Positions 26,022 through 38,469 of a stretch of 64,000 nucleotides of DNA are shown here, in pieces. Within the stretch, counting starts at the first letter, position 1. Each line of letters begins with the position of its first letter. The stretch is from Silene conica (taxonomy: Eukaryota; Streptophyta; Magnoliopsida; Caryophyllales; Caryophyllaceae): the NCBI GenBank assembly GCA_029255685.2, contig CM055316.2:68277237-68341236 (forward strand), given 5' to 3'. The position numbers were made by a program, and so were the translations under genes. The notes below the pieces were generated by a model. The model was not told the origin of the DNA. It made no database searches and saw only the letters and a program-made list of their open reading frames with translations.

Positions 26022-26659
26022 CCAATAGATGACATTGATAAAAAATTAGTCTAAAACACAAGGTAGTTTAAAATATTTTCAACTTTATATATAATGGTAT
26101 TACATTACGATAAAAATAATTCACTATTACAATTTTCTCTAACCATTTATTTTCTCTAACAATGGTGACGAAGAAACTGATTAATGGGAGAGTGACAATT
26201 GGTGAGGGTGAAGGCGTCGTATGATGAGTTGTTGTTTTTTGACATTAATGAGGATGAATGGATGATAGTTTGACATTAATTAGAAAGTAAAAGACGGGTA
26301 AATTATTAATGAGTTGTTTTTTCTATAGATGACGTGGATCGAATAATTAAAGCGAAATGTTTGTATCGGTTGTTAAAAATAATACTCCGTATATAACTTT
26401 TCTTAATTGAGTTTATATGAACTGAACTTATAGGAACTGAACTGAACTGAACTTATAGGAACTGAACTGAACTTATAGGAACTGAACTGAACTGAACTGA
26501 ACTTATAGGAACTGAACTGAACTGAACTTATAGGATCTGAACTGAACTGAACTTATAGGAACTGAACTGAACTTATAGGAACTGAACTGAACTGAACTGA
26601 ACTTATAGGATCTGAGGTGAACTTAAGTTAAGTGACTTGAAGTCCAAAAGAACAGGGCC
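25543..26659 (+). mobile_element. Tourist/PIF-Harbinger-like element with CTGAA arrays, copy 1
   Basis: The terminal inverted repeat is GGCCCTGTTCTTTTGGACT, and TTA is duplicated on both sides (25540-25542, 26660-26662). Each end carries a long array of CTGAA units punctuated by CTTATAGGAA; the centre has a (TTA)n microsatellite (about 25905-26020). It is 1117 bp and non-coding. Confidence 0.85.
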
Positions 26660-26662
26660 TTA

Positions 26663-27497
26663 GTCACCATATCTTCGCTCTTATCACTGTATAAAGAAAA
26701 AATTGGGGCTTACAACACTCAAGGGTAAACCACTCAGAATTCTAATACCTCAACAAGTATTCCACTGAAATCTCCCTCATTGTATAGTTAATGTATGTTC
26801 GTGTAGGGGTCATTTATATCCTTGATAATAGACAAGCAGATCTAAACGGTAGACAAGTCTTTGTAATTTAACTTATCAAGTCATTCCTTGAACTTGTCTA
26901 TGTAAGCACCAAAACACTTATTTTCATCCACGGTAAACCTGATGGCAAATAGTATGAGAACGGTTTCAAGAAATTTTTGAATTGAAATTTCCTGAGACAA
27001 AAAAGACAAACTAAGTAAAAACAAACATAAAACTGTTGTCTTCTTGCCAATAACGCCAAATTAATACTAATTATTAGTCAGCGATAAGTAGGGTATCGGT
27101 TCCGTAGAAAGGCGGTAATAATCTATTTGCTAATGATTTACTCTCTCTTAAAGTTACAATTTTTCGGGGTTTTCGAGTTGATAACAATCAAATAATTCTG
27201 TTGTCAAAAAAAAAAATGAAACAATCAAATAATTGGAAGACACAGTACAAAGCAAAACGGGATGAGTGACAAAGTAATTGACAAATTGTAATTTGAATCT
27301 ATAACCCTTATAAATGAGAGAATCCCTCATAAGAGTGAACAGTAGAGTAGTGCTCTCGTGCATGGGGTGTGATGAACAGAGGCATGTAGTGCTCTCGTGC
27401 ATGGGATGTGATGAACAGAGGCATGTTTGTCCTCTTCCCTGTCTTCTTACTCTGACTTGCTTCTCTTCTTCTGCTCCCAACTCACTTTATCTTCCTC
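26663..27497. other. Spacer between the two Tourist-like elements
   Basis: No gene is seen. At 27348-27425 a 39-bp unit containing CTCTCGTGCATGGGGTGTG is tandemly duplicated with one or two changes. The last 200 bp look like a pyrimidine-rich 5' flank that continues beyond the second element into the SF3B4 leader. Confidence 0.4.
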
Positions 27498-27500
27498 TTA

Positions 27501-28637
27501 GGCCCTGTTCTTTTGGACTTCAAGTCACTTAACTTAAGTTCACTTCAGATCCTATAAGTTCAGTTCAGTTCAGTTCAGTTCCTATAAGTTCAGTTCAGTT
27601 CCTATAAGTTCAGTTCAGTTCAGATCTTATAAGTTCAGTTCAGTTCAGTTCCTATAAGTTCAGTTCAGTTCAGTTCAGTTCAGTTCCTATAAGTTCAGTT
27701 CAGTTAAGTTCAGTTCCTATAAGTTCAGTTCAGTTCAGTTCAGTTCAGTTCAGTTCAGTTCATATAAACTCAAGTAAGAAAAGTTATATACGAAATATTA
27801 TTTTTAACAACCGATACAAACATTTCGCTTTAATTATTCAATACACGTCATCTATAAAAAAAACAACTCATTAATAATTTACCCGTATTTTACTCTCTAA
27901 TTAATGACAAACTATCATCCTCATTGATGCCAAAAAACAACAACTCATCATACGACGCCCTCACCCTCGCCAATTGTCACTCTCCCATTAATCAGTTTCT
28001 TCATCACCATTGTTAGAGAAAATAAATGGTTAGAGAAAATTGTAATAGTGGATTATTTTTATCGTAATGTAATTGTAGTATAATAATGTACGAAGTATGA
28101 ACTATGAACAAACCATTATATATAAAGTTGAAAATATTTTAAACTACCTTGTGTTTTACACTAATTTTTTATCAATGTCATCTATTGGATAAAAAAAATA
28201 CAATAATAACAATACTTTTTAAAAAAAAAAATAATAACAATAATAATAATAATAATAACAACAATAATAACAATAACAATAATAATAATAATAGTTAACT
28301 TAAATTAAAATAAAGTTAATTGAGTTCGGATTTTATAAGTTCAGTTCAGATCCTATAAGTTAAGTTCAGTTCAGATCCTATAAGTTCAGTTCAGTTCAGT
28401 TCAGTTCCTATAAGTTCAGTTCAGTTCCTATAAGTTCAGTTCAGTTCAGTTCAGTTCAGTTCCTATAAGTTCAGTTCAGTTCCTATAAGTTCAGTTCAGT
28501 TCAGTTCCTATAAGTTCAGTTAAGTTCAGTTCCTATAAGTTCAGTTCAGTTCCTATAAGTTCAGTTCAGTTCAGTTCAGATCCTATAAGTTCAGTTCAGT
28601 TCAGTTCAGTTAAGTTTCAGTCCAAAAGAACAGAGCC
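27501..28637 (-). mobile_element. Tourist/PIF-Harbinger-like element with CTGAA arrays, copy 2 (inverted)
   Basis: Reverse-complement relative of the element at 25543: starts GGCCCTGTTCTTTTGGACTT, ends AGTCCAAAAGAACAGAGCC, with TTA at 27498-27500 and 28638-28640. 1137 bp, non-coding. It interrupts what appears to be the leader of the SF3B4 fragment. Confidence 0.85.
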
Positions 28638-28640
28638 TTA

Positions 28641-29018
28641 TTCTTCTTCTTTGACACTCCTCCATCATCATCATCATCGTCCTTAATTCCTCAACACCAT
28701 TTTTAGCATAATCATCAACAACAATCCGGAACAAGTATTAATCATCATCATCATCCTTAATTCCTCAACACCATTTTTAGCATAATCATCAACAACAATC
28801 TGGAACAAGTATTATTCCAGTTATTTCATTTTTGGGGTTTTTCAAGATCGCCAAAACCCTAAAAACCTCAATTGAAACCCCGACTTCAATCGACGAATAA
28901 ACCCTAATTTAAAATGACAACAAGAATCGCACCTGGAGTTGGAGCGAACTTACTTGGCCAACACTCCGCCGAACGTAATCAAGACGCCACCGCTTATGTT
29001 GGCAATCTCGAAGCTCAG
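28641..29018 (+). pseudogene. SF3B4: SF3B4 (SAP49) leader and first exon fragment
   Basis: From 28914 the frame reads MTTRIAPGVGANLLGQHSAE and then RNQDATAYVGNLEAQ, ending exactly at a CAG/GTTAAT donor (28914-29018, 35 codons). This is the conserved N-terminus of the U2 snRNP splicing factor SF3B4, stopping at the start of RRM1. No later exon (two RRMs and a proline-rich tail are expected) is found in the next 15 kb. The leader has an imperfect ~75-bp tandem duplication (about 28662-28813). The piece keeps an intact start codon and could prime a chimeric transcript. Confidence 0.87.
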
Positions 29019-29689
29019 GTTAATTTTTTCTCTTCTCACCATTTTTTCAATTCTAGGGTTTTCTTTGTTCCCATTTTATCCTCTTTTCTAGGGTTTATGG
29101 CTGTATTATGTGATTGATTGCGACGTATGTATTGCTTTGAGTTATTTGATTTTTGTTATTAGTAGTTTAGTGCGCCAGTCGTAGGTCTACTTGACTGGAT
29201 TTGATTGGAGGGAGTATGACACTCATAGTTGCCAGTTAGTTATTAAGACCGAATCTGTGACTTAGCTATGGCCATACCTGTTTCCGGATCTGTATTGGCA
29301 CAGAGAAATCCAGGCTGCTCCTGGAGCTGTCAATGTGTTTAGAAAATTGCCATGCGCCTTTAGGCTTTAGCCTCAATTCTGTAGAGTTCCCACTTCACGA
29401 TATTTGATTCATGGTAAGTCAGAGATTAGGATATGTACGCACACCAACCCCTGTGACTGTAAGAATGCAATTTCGTAACCATGTCAGAGTAACATAGCAT
29501 GATGTCTACATGTCCTGCCACAATATGATTCTAAGGTTGACCGTACTCTCACTCTGTAATCAAGTTAGTATTAGTATTTCAGGTTGGTTTCTGTTTATTG
29601 TCACGAGTAATATCCAACTGTTAGCAGGTAAATCGGCCTGTCACTAACTAATTTAATTTGTACCTTCTGTAGGATCAGTGACAGGACAA

Positions 29690-30130
29690 TTGGATCCTTC
29701 CTTTTGTATGCATTTACAAACAGGTATAAGGAAGTACTCAGCAAAGCCCACACTGCATCTTTCACTGCCTCGTCAAAGCCCCTAAATCTGCTTACTAAAG
29801 AAGAAACTCACTGTAAGTTTTTCCCTGCATCCCCTAAGAACAATACGATCACTTCAGTTAAACACAAACTTATAACAGACATCGTAGATCTAAGACCAAC
29901 CCATTTAGCATGTATTTAAATCGTTTAACGCTTATGTAAAGTTTTATAAATCATTTGCTGCTTGGCCTGTTTCAGTGTGTGAAGCAGCTCAATCCTCTAT
30001 GTTAGCATTCAAGAAGTGGCGTTCATATTTATGAGTATGGAGCACGGTAATGCAGATGCTAGCAGTGTCAGGATTTTAAGCACGACTGAGAGCGCGTTGG
30101 AAAATGCCGGAGCTGAAGATATCATCAGGT
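29690..30130 (+). pseudogene. Unrecognised exon-like fragments
   Basis: Two open stretches with splice-like borders: about 29704-29815 (contains YKEVLSKAHTASFTASSKPL) and 29976-30127 (contains CEAAQSSMLAFKKWRSYL and SSVRILSTTESALENAGAED, ending CAG/GTCTGG). They could be consecutive exons of one captured gene. I do not recognise the family. The second contains an in-frame stop after YL. Confidence 0.45.
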
Positions 30131-30449
30131 CTGGTTTCCTGGTTGTCATGCATTTAGACATTGATTGTTCGGCAAATGTCAGCTAGCTTAAACAATGTGT
30201 AAAGAACAGGATATATTGTAATACAAATAATGGTGAGAGAACAGGTATAGACTAAAAAATGGTAAAAACAACGAATTACATTATAATAACCTTGTAAGTT
30301 ATTAATATTACCATTTTTGTTGATAGTGGAGGACATGAGTCTGTAGCCAGAATGTTCTTGCTCTATAGATAGATTAACCCACAAGCGTTAATTGAAAGGG
30401 GGTAGTTAATGTTAGACCTATATGCGTGAATGTAAATGGAATTTTCAGA

Positions 30450-30970
30450 TCCATGATGTTCATAGCCAGACATTGACCCTGTCATTATAAGTGGGAATTG
30501 GATGAATTATTCTACAAGCGCAATTTCAGCAAAGTGGTAATTCTTGAAGGTGGTTGCTGCTCGCTCGCAAAAGCGATAGTAGATGTTTACCTTGAATTTT
30601 ATTTTTGGTAGTTGTTGTTGGAATGACGCTTGTGGGTTTATGCAGATGATATGGAGATTGCTCCCGATTTTTTTGAGTATTTTGAGGCTGCTGCTAATTT
30701 ACTAGACAAAGACAGGCATGCCTCACATTCTTTCATTTTTAGTTCATTACAATTCTGAATCTACTCACCCTTTCTATGTGGAACTTTAATTGACGTCTCA
30801 TATGTGAAACAACCTTCCTAATTAGTATAGTGTTTACTACTTTAACTGTTTTCAGCCTCGTGTATTGTGGTCTAATTCTTTGAGGTGACCATTGGCAGGT
30901 CAATAATGGCGGTTTCCTCCTAGAATGACAACGGGCAGAAGCAGTTTGTGCATGACCCTTATAAGTAACG
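30450..30970 (+). pseudogene. GnT I fragment (alpha-1,3-mannosyl-glycoprotein beta-1,2-GlcNAc-transferase)
   Basis: Three partial exons of the Golgi enzyme that starts complex N-glycan synthesis (CGL1 in Arabidopsis). About 30465-30548 reads FIARH, then HYKWELDELFYKRNFSKVVILE. 30646-30715 reads DDMEIAPDFFEYFEAAANLL, which includes the metal-binding EDD site. 30899-30970 reads SIMAVSS, stop, NDNGQKQFVHDP. Damage seen: a small insertion after FIARH, a donor changed to GC after DKDR, and TAG in place of the conserved tryptophan. The N-terminal anchor and the rest of the catalytic domain are absent. Confidence 0.88.
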
Positions 30971-31089
30971 GGGCTCTTCTTTTTTCCTCTGAAGTTTGAA
31001 TGGCGCAATGTTTTTTGTTTTTTTTCACACTTATTTCTATCGTTTCTATCTCTTCTCTATGATAAAATGCTGAGGTACAGGCTATTGAT

Positions 31090-31245
31090 GATAAGTAACC
31101 ATGCCAGGACGTATGTCAAACAACTCCCAAAGTACCCACAACAATTCTCGGTAAGGTTTCCTAATATGACCCCATATGCCACTGATTTACTTGAAAAGAT
31201 GCTACTCTTTGATCCTAACAAACGTATAACAAGTACGAAATACGC
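31090..31245 (+). pseudogene. MAP kinase fragment (C-lobe exon)
   Basis: The frame reads [43 protein letters not shown], the signature of a MAPK C-lobe just before the conserved HPYL exon border. After RIT the sequence leaves the family (STKYAHW). No kinase N-lobe, TEY loop or other exon is seen nearby, so this is one captured exon. Confidence 0.83.
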
Positions 31246-31338
31246 ACACTGGTCTTTTAAGTGCAAGTAACTTCCGTATATTTTGTTCGATCCTAATGAA
31301 CTGATGTAGAAAAATTCTTGTCGTTAATTGAATAACAG

Positions 31339-31660
<322 letters not shown>

Positions 31661-32329
31661 AACTATCAAATGTTCTGATTCCTTGTGTTGAATTACTATC
31701 AAAAAAACTTCATTAGGCTAATAAATTGGGTGTCCATCATGCAGCAGCGGCCGAGAATAATGGTCATGTACTATAATGTGTTGTCAAATCCAATGACATG
31801 GTTTTGTACTGTTGTTTTCTTGGTCGTGTTGGCAATATTAGGTTAGGATTAGTCGTCGACAAGACATAGTGACATAGGATGAGCCATAATGCTAGGGAAC
31901 GACTTATTAGAAGCGCCTCAACGAATGTATAACCAATTCACCAATTTTTGCATAAAATAGAGGACAACTTGCACTTAAATGGACCATCACACTTCTTAAT
32001 GTTGCCATAAAGGCATTAAAGTACTACGATTAATACTGCTTTGTTTTCTGAATAATAAGACGGGGGTAGATCCTAGCAGTTTCTTCCATCTGCTTTCAGG
32101 ATACAATATGAAGGAATATAATATGCTTTTGCATCCCTTCTTTATGTTGTTTTTGGTGCATACCTTGCTGCAGCTTTTACCCTATAATCTCTTTGAAATG
32201 CAGATCAGAGCGTTGAAAGTTTTATCATCCACAGTGTGCTTAACCTTATTTGCAAAGTGGAGCCGAGGTATTCATAGTAAAAAGTTAAATTCTGATCTTT
32301 GAAATGTAGTTTGACCATTCTTCTCATAC

Positions 32330-32715
32330 TGTTTTCTCGCTTTTCGCTTGCCAGTCTGCACACATACCGTCTTCATTATGAACTTCTTAACTTCATGATG
32401 GTTACCATCTCCACCCAGCTTTTGTCCGGGCCTTGTCCTGGACCAAAAGACGTTCACCCGTTTTCCAATGCTGTTATAGCACAGGTAATGGCAATTCATC
32501 TGTTGCATATTATCTTCTGTAAGATCAAGACTTCAGATCTCAACAGATTTCACTTAGTTTCCCTTTTGATCTTCAGGAAGCTTCTTTGGTTGCCATGGTT
32601 GTTCATAGACTACTACTGAATTACATTTCCTAACCTTGTAACTCTTTCAATGGTGCATCATTCTCTGAAGGGAGTCATCCTGGTGTTTTGCAAAAAGTTG
32701 GGTCTGCTCTAGGTA
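32330..32715 (+). pseudogene. Dymeclin fragment
   Basis: 32355-32484 reads [20 protein letters not shown] and [20 protein letters not shown], ending CAG/GTAATG. 32576-32713 continues [18 protein letters not shown] and SFSEGSHPGVLQKVGSAL, ending at a second GTAATG donor. This matches dymeclin, a conserved Golgi-associated trafficking protein. Two adjacent exons and their intron are kept; a frame disruption lies within the second (after LLNYIS). Confidence 0.82.
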
Positions 32716-33389
32716 ATGATACCATTAGTATTCATTTCTCCTCTCAGGTTGCATAATTCTGATAGTTTTTGAAAAAAAAATAGCAAAAAAGTATATGGAG
32801 AATCTTAGCTTTGATGGTCACAACATTGATCTTTTTCTGTTTTGAATATGGATGTTGTTAGCTAATCTTTTTGAAACTAAGAAATTAAGAAGTGGGTATT
32901 TGGTAGACATTTGAGACTTTAGAATTTAGAGTGGCAGGCAACATTTTAGGAATCGTAGTACTTTTATGCCTTTATGGCAACATTCATTTGTCTGTGCAAG
33001 TATACTCAATTACTCATCATCGTTGGCTGACGATCCTCTCTTTATGGCAACATTGCACATTTGATGCCCGCATCCCGTGTACTCTGGATCGGCTACTTGT
33101 GCTGAGACGGGTGCACGTCAGAGTGTCATACACGTCTTTTTTGTTGGCCTAGAATGAAGTTGAAATGTTGCCGTGAAGTTAAAACATCTGATAGACAACC
33201 AAAGTGAAATGTAGAAGTGGCCTAGGTTTTATAATTTTTACTTGACCAAAATTAATTCAAGAATCTATGTTGATGGCTGCTAGATTTACTTGAATATGTA
33301 TTACATAGTGGCCACTATTGATTTTCTTTTGTTAGTTTCCTAATTGTTGCATTATGGGTCACAATTACTCTTTATTTTTCTCTGATCAA

Positions 33390-33545
33390 TTGGGTTTCAA
33401 TTTGCAGGGAAGAGGGTTAATCCCCTTTGATTTTGGTGGAGAGATACAGTAATCGCACTGGAAATGGGTTTCAATTTGCAGGGAAGAGGGTTAATCCCCT
33501 TTGATTTTGGTGGAGAGATACACTAATGGCACTGGAAAAAGGTGA
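33390..33545. repeat. ~75-bp tandem duplication
   Basis: GGGTTTCAATTTGCAGGGAA through AGAGATACA...CACTGGAAA occurs twice in tandem with about two differences. Each copy includes an acceptor-like TTTGCAG; the second ends at GGTGAGT, so it may be a duplicated small exon. Confidence 0.7.
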
Positions 33546-33816
33546 GTTCTTTGGGTTTCATAAATTTTGTACTGTAATTCTGTAAATGTTGATTTTTTAG
33601 CCTAAGAAATTTTGAGATTGTGTGTAATTGTGTTGGTTATTGGAATTATTTATGGATGCTTTTTGTTTATTAAGTTGTGATTAGTGAGATGTTTTGCAAT
33701 ATGGTATGCATTTTGTGGTGATACATTTGTTTTCGGATAAACAGTGGCGAAAGCAGAAATTTTGGTTTTGGTGTCTGGTTAAACATTGGAAAGTTGAACT
33801 AAGCACAAAAGTATTA

Positions 33817-33898
33817 CATCCGTCTCATTCATTTGTTTACCTTTAATTAAAATACCTATTACAATGGAAAAAGGTGAACAAATGATTTAGACAAAGTG
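33817..33898. mobile_element. Short Stowaway-like MITE
   Basis: CATTTGTTTACCTTT at the left mirrors AAAGGTGAACAAATG at the right, about 82 bp, bounded by TA on the left. Non-coding. Confidence 0.55.
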
Positions 33899-34310
33899 AG
33901 AATTAAGCTTCGCTGGTCCTTTGCTGTGGTCCTTTGTTGTAGATTACCAGCGTCTAACCGTGTATAAGTTAGTTTTGCTTAACTTCTCCTAAGTTAAGTA
34001 AGCATAATGACCCAATTGAGTAATTGTCTGCTTAAATAGAAGAAAGAAAGATTCATAGCCTTTTTGGTTCTTCATGTTAATGAGGATCAGAGACATAGTT
34101 AAACACCGTTTTTCATTTTACAAAACACAACAAAAAATCAACTTCAACTTCATCTTCTTCATCATCATCTTCATCATTTTTCTTCAAAAATCTCAATTTT
34201 TAATCCAAAGTTTTCAACTTTATATGTGACCCAATTCATATTATCCCGTAAAAATTTGGTATGTAGTAAAAAAAATGGATTTTTTGTAAAGGGTAAGTTT
34301 TAATTTTTAG

Positions 34311-34502
34311 TTGGAACATCAGCAAACAAAGGGTAATAACAATAACAATAACCGTAATAATAGTAGTGGTAAAAATGAATTCAGTCGTAATTCATTCAAG
34401 ATTATATATTCTTGTATCAACACTGTTTCTTCAGGTGTAAGATCAGCCAGTGTTTCTGTTGCTAATTCTATTTCTGCTGATTCTAATCATCTTAAAGACC
34501 AG
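34311..34502 (+). pseudogene. ATG18-like (PROPPIN) first-exon fragment
   Basis: Follows a TTTTTAG acceptor and reads EHQQTKG, an Asn-rich stretch, then NSFKIIYSCINTVSSGVRSA and SVSVANSISADSNHLKDQ, ending at CAG/GTTGAT. The order N-rich, NS(F/L)KIIS, SSGVRSA, KDQV resembles the N-terminus of plant ATG18f/g/h autophagy proteins. The WD40 propeller that should follow is absent. Assignment is from motif memory only. Confidence 0.55.
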
Positions 34503-35444
34503 GTTGATTTGTCTATCGGTTAATAGTTTAATAGTTTACGTTTGCTTTATTTTGTCACGGGAATAGAGGGAGTGTGACTTTTGATTGTTTGGTTTCATTG
34601 GAAGTTGGCAGTTTTTGTGCGTTGTTTAAAGTTTGATTGAGTATGTTTCGATTGTTTGAGTGTTTGGCAAAAATATGGAGTTTCATGTGTAGAAGGACCT
34701 CTTTACCCTTAATTTGCGAAACAAGGAGTTTCTTATATGGAACCGGTTTCTAAAATATGTAATGCACTTCATGTATGAAAGGAACTTCTATCATTGAGGA
34801 AAAGTAAGAGTTTTATGTGTGCTGATATGGTATAAAACTTCTAGCATTGCTAATGCTTTTTCTATTATGGGATTTGTTTTGCGGTAATACATGAAGTTTG
34901 ATTGTTTGATTTCATTAAATAGTTGGGTATTCTTTTTGGTTGAGATTATGTTCTGTTTGTTAAATGATTTCGGATGATTGGATAGATGGTTATTGTTTTG
35001 GAGTCAGGTTAGATATGTTTGATTACTGAAATTCTCTGGGTAGTTTTGTGTGTAATCAGGTTTATAGGAGATGGAGTTAGGTACTTATTAGAAGTGTGCT
35101 TTATGATTATGAATTTTTGTATTAGCATGGTTGAAAGTTGTATTAACATGGTTGAAAGGCATATGTATTGGAATTTTATGTTGTGCTAGATAGCTTTTCC
35201 GGGAGAGTGAACTTGACTGACCATAGAGTTGTCTACTTGTGTTTGTAGAATTGGTGGTAGTGATTTGAAACGCCTACCTTGAGCTCGAATTACCGACCCC
35301 GTTTCCAACCATAATGATTATAATTTCGGAGAGGAATTTAGGATTATGAGTCTCTTGGGTTGGTGTAATTGTTACAGAACCAGTTGCAGTAGTAGGAGAA
35401 CCTTTTATGATTGAGAGTCTCTTGGGTTGGTGTATTTAAGCTAG

Positions 35445-35615
35445 CATGTTATGGTTGTGTACAGGTGGCGCGCTAAGACACAACGTTTTGGCACGAAATT
35501 ATTTAAGAGAATATCACTTGACCTCCTTTATCTCGGAGATAACTTGTGTGCATTGCTTGAGGAAAATCCTGGTTTAAAAGCGCACTCGAGTGATCTGAAT
35601 TTTATTTTTTCGTAT
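35445..35615 (+). pseudogene. Unrecognised exon-like fragment
   Basis: Open frame after an acceptor-like GTACAG: WRAKTQRFGTKLFKRISLDL, LYLGDNLCALLEENPGLKAH, SSDLN. Composition and length look like a real exon, but I do not recognise it. It sits in the same orientation as the captured fragments on either side. Confidence 0.4.
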
Positions 35616-35769
35616 CTGTTAGATAACCTATAACCTAAGTTATTAGGTACAAATGCTTCCTTATCGCTTGAGGATGTTTGGTGACTATCATCATTCTACT
35701 CGTATTGCCTTTGAGTTTATCACGGTAATCCTTATTCCTCGTGCATTTAGGTTTGACAATTCAGCTTTC

Positions 35770-35772
<3 letters not shown>

Positions 35773-35842
<70 letters not shown>
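35773..35842. repeat. (GA)n microsatellite
   Basis: About 35 uninterrupted GA units. Confidence 0.95.
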
Positions 35843-35846
<4 letters not shown>

Positions 35847-36243
35847 CCCCTTGTTCGCGACCGACTAGTGCAAGTTGATAGCCATATGCAATCCATAATA
35901 ATACTCTACCCGACATGTTATATGCTTTTTGTGCGCTGTGACTAAGGCAAATAAGTCCCTGACTCCTGGGGCATTTTGACTGGTGACACTTTGTACTCTG
36001 CGTCTAAGAGCGAGTGAGGCACACAGGATATAAGTCATATAACAAGGTTGCTGAGAGACAACTTTTATTTTATGTGTGATTTTGTTGCATTTTAACTTGC
36101 GCTCACAAATTCAGACTTCGAATTATAATTTTGATCTCCTAATGACATTCAATATCCATTTATATTTGCTAACCCCTTCTGCTAAAGCTTGATACTACTT
36201 CCTTCCTTGGGTGACATTAATGCCTTGCCAATATAAATGATAT

Positions 36244-36720
36244 AGGCTGGTTGGTGTTGGAAAAAAATCATTTATAAGTCTAGCTGCTCCATTCATTGAT
36301 GACAATGCTCCTGTTCATCAGGTTATAGTTCCATTTTCTTATTAATATCAGACAACCAATGAATCTATGCAATACTTACCGCTACTGGTGCCCATTCATC
36401 TATGGTTTTCTTTATTGTTATGCTTAAACTGTGCATTTCCATGTTCCCTCTATGTAGACTAAAGAGTTCTAGATTTTAAGATATCCAACATCCCGAATTG
36501 GCCGTACTCTGGATCTCATGTTCTTTATCGTGCTTTGTCTTATGAATGACACGATTAAGTTGGCTACATAGATAATATTTTTTTAAGGGAGCCTGTTTAT
36601 TCTGTTCTGGGTTGCTGTTAATTGCGAATAACTAATATGTTCGATGTTGCAGATAACTTTGATTTTGGCAGTATTGATAACAAAAAATTGCACGCTTCGA
36701 TTATCTTAAAGAGTGGTAAG
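36244..36720 (+). other. Possible further captured exons
   Basis: 36244-36321 reads RLVGVGKKSFISLAAPFIDD, NAPVHQ, ending CAG/GTTATA. 36652-36714 reads DNFDFGSIDNKKLHASIILK, SG, ending at GTAAGC. Both have splice-like borders, but I cannot assign a family. Confidence 0.3.
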
Positions 36721-37189
36721 CAGTTACCAGATGAATTTTTGAATTACTGTTGAGATTTATTTGAGTTTGCTGTTCTGTGTAACTCTTGTGGATAGCTCCA
36801 TGCTTTTGAAAAGATTCGTTATGTCGGGAAGTTTCATATAAAAATGTACCTACTTTGTCTTGTGTAAAAAGTGATATTTCCTTCGCAAATTGTCTCGTGT
36901 AAATCATGTAAAGACCCTGTTACTGTCGAGAAATTTATGGGACTAGAATATTTCTCTATTTAGAAGCTACTGCAGATTATGCACTGATGACCTAGAAATG
37001 GTGTTAGGTTTAACACCCTATTTTGATTAAATTACTGCTCTTTGTCCGTTCATTCTTGCCTTTTTAGCAAAATGAATAAATCCACGTCGTTCCAATGCAG
37101 TCACACTTGTAGATAGTTAACCTGTGTGTGCATTTATCCTTACCCTGCATCTATCTTCTGTGAGCCACAATAACATGATCTCACTACAA

Positions 37190-37410
37190 ACAGATGATTT
37201 GTGAATTGATGGGGATTTATGCGAGGAATGGTAGGTTTTCAAAGATTCAGGAGATGTTGAATTTGATGCGGAGCGTGGGTGTGAATCGAACCTTATGAGT
37301 TTTAATACGTTGATAAATGCTCGTTTGAAGTCTGGGGGACTAGAACCGAATTTGACAGTTGAGCTTTTGAATGAGGTGAGAGGATCGGGTATTCGACCTT
37401 ACCATTACCT
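37190..37410 (+). pseudogene. PPR protein fragment (EMB1270-like)
   Basis: Reads MICELMGIYARNGRFSKIQE, MLNLMR, then in a neighbouring frame MSFNTLINARLKSGGLEPNL, TVELLNEVRGSGIRP. These are pentatricopeptide repeats with wording close to the plastid protein EMB1270. A frame change separates the halves, so it is broken. No further repeats are seen on either side. Confidence 0.78.
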
Positions 37411-38469
37411 ATAACATTTCTCATGGTTTGTTTTCTCTTCCAACTTCTATAGTTCATCTTCTATGAATTAACTTCATTGTTTAAAGTATAATTAGGCATA
37501 TGAATCCGAGTATAACTACGATATCTCTTACTTATATTCTAGGTTGTTTCCTCTTTTGAGCTTCTGATTCAGGATTTTCGAATGTGGAAACTATATAATG
37601 ATTTCTAATGGATAGTATGGTGACCTCGTGGTGTGATTTATGGAGAGTGTATATAGTTTGAGTTGTACCCTATTGTATAAAATTCTCCTCATGTGTACCT
37701 TATTGATCTTGGGTTCTTCTTGATTGGATCAAGTCAGCCTGGGGTTGAATTTAAGAGCAGTTTTACGAGCTCAAGCCTAGCTTTGCCTAAACAAATTTCA
37801 AGGGAATGTTGAGCCGCGGGTTAGTTCATTTTACATCCCTAGCCGGGGCTGAGACTGATATTTTCGAGCCTGTGAGAGTCCAACAAAGAGCATCTGTACC
37901 AGTTTAGGGATGCTCCCAAGGTCTCATCTCATTTGTAGTCAATCATATAACGCATCAGTACATTTAGCAATATCAAATAGTGTGTCTTTTGCCGAGATTT
38001 GAGGTGTTGATTTCTATGTAACAGTTAAATCTCAACCTTATATCTGTTAAAGTTTTTAAGAGATCACCTCTAAGTTATCAGGTATAATGAAGCCATTTCA
38101 GTTTTCAGCCAACTTCATATACGGTTTTATACTTGATGAGTATACTGATTCCTTTGCTTTATAATGAGTGTGCCACTTTGAGAATTTGTCCAATTATTGT
38201 CAGCGTTGTCACTTGTCGGCTGTCGCTATCACTACATTATTCAACACAGTTGAGCGTCATGTTGAGATTTGCTGAATAAGCTACATGAATTGGTATAAAA
38301 TATTGGATATGGAGAGATAAGATTTGAGGATTAAATTCCCTTTAGTTTTTCCTGTGCTACAAGGTTTTTTCTTCATACAATCTTCAGTTGTAAGATTTAT
38401 TTTTGTTGTTTAAAAAGAAAACTCTTTTAATTAGTTTTAAAGATTAGAATTCAACCTCGCTTATAAAAC

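Noticed and set aside
30739-31266. Minus-strand ORFs over the GnT I and MAPK pieces
   Set aside because: The plus-strand readings carry clear family motifs, so these are shadows.
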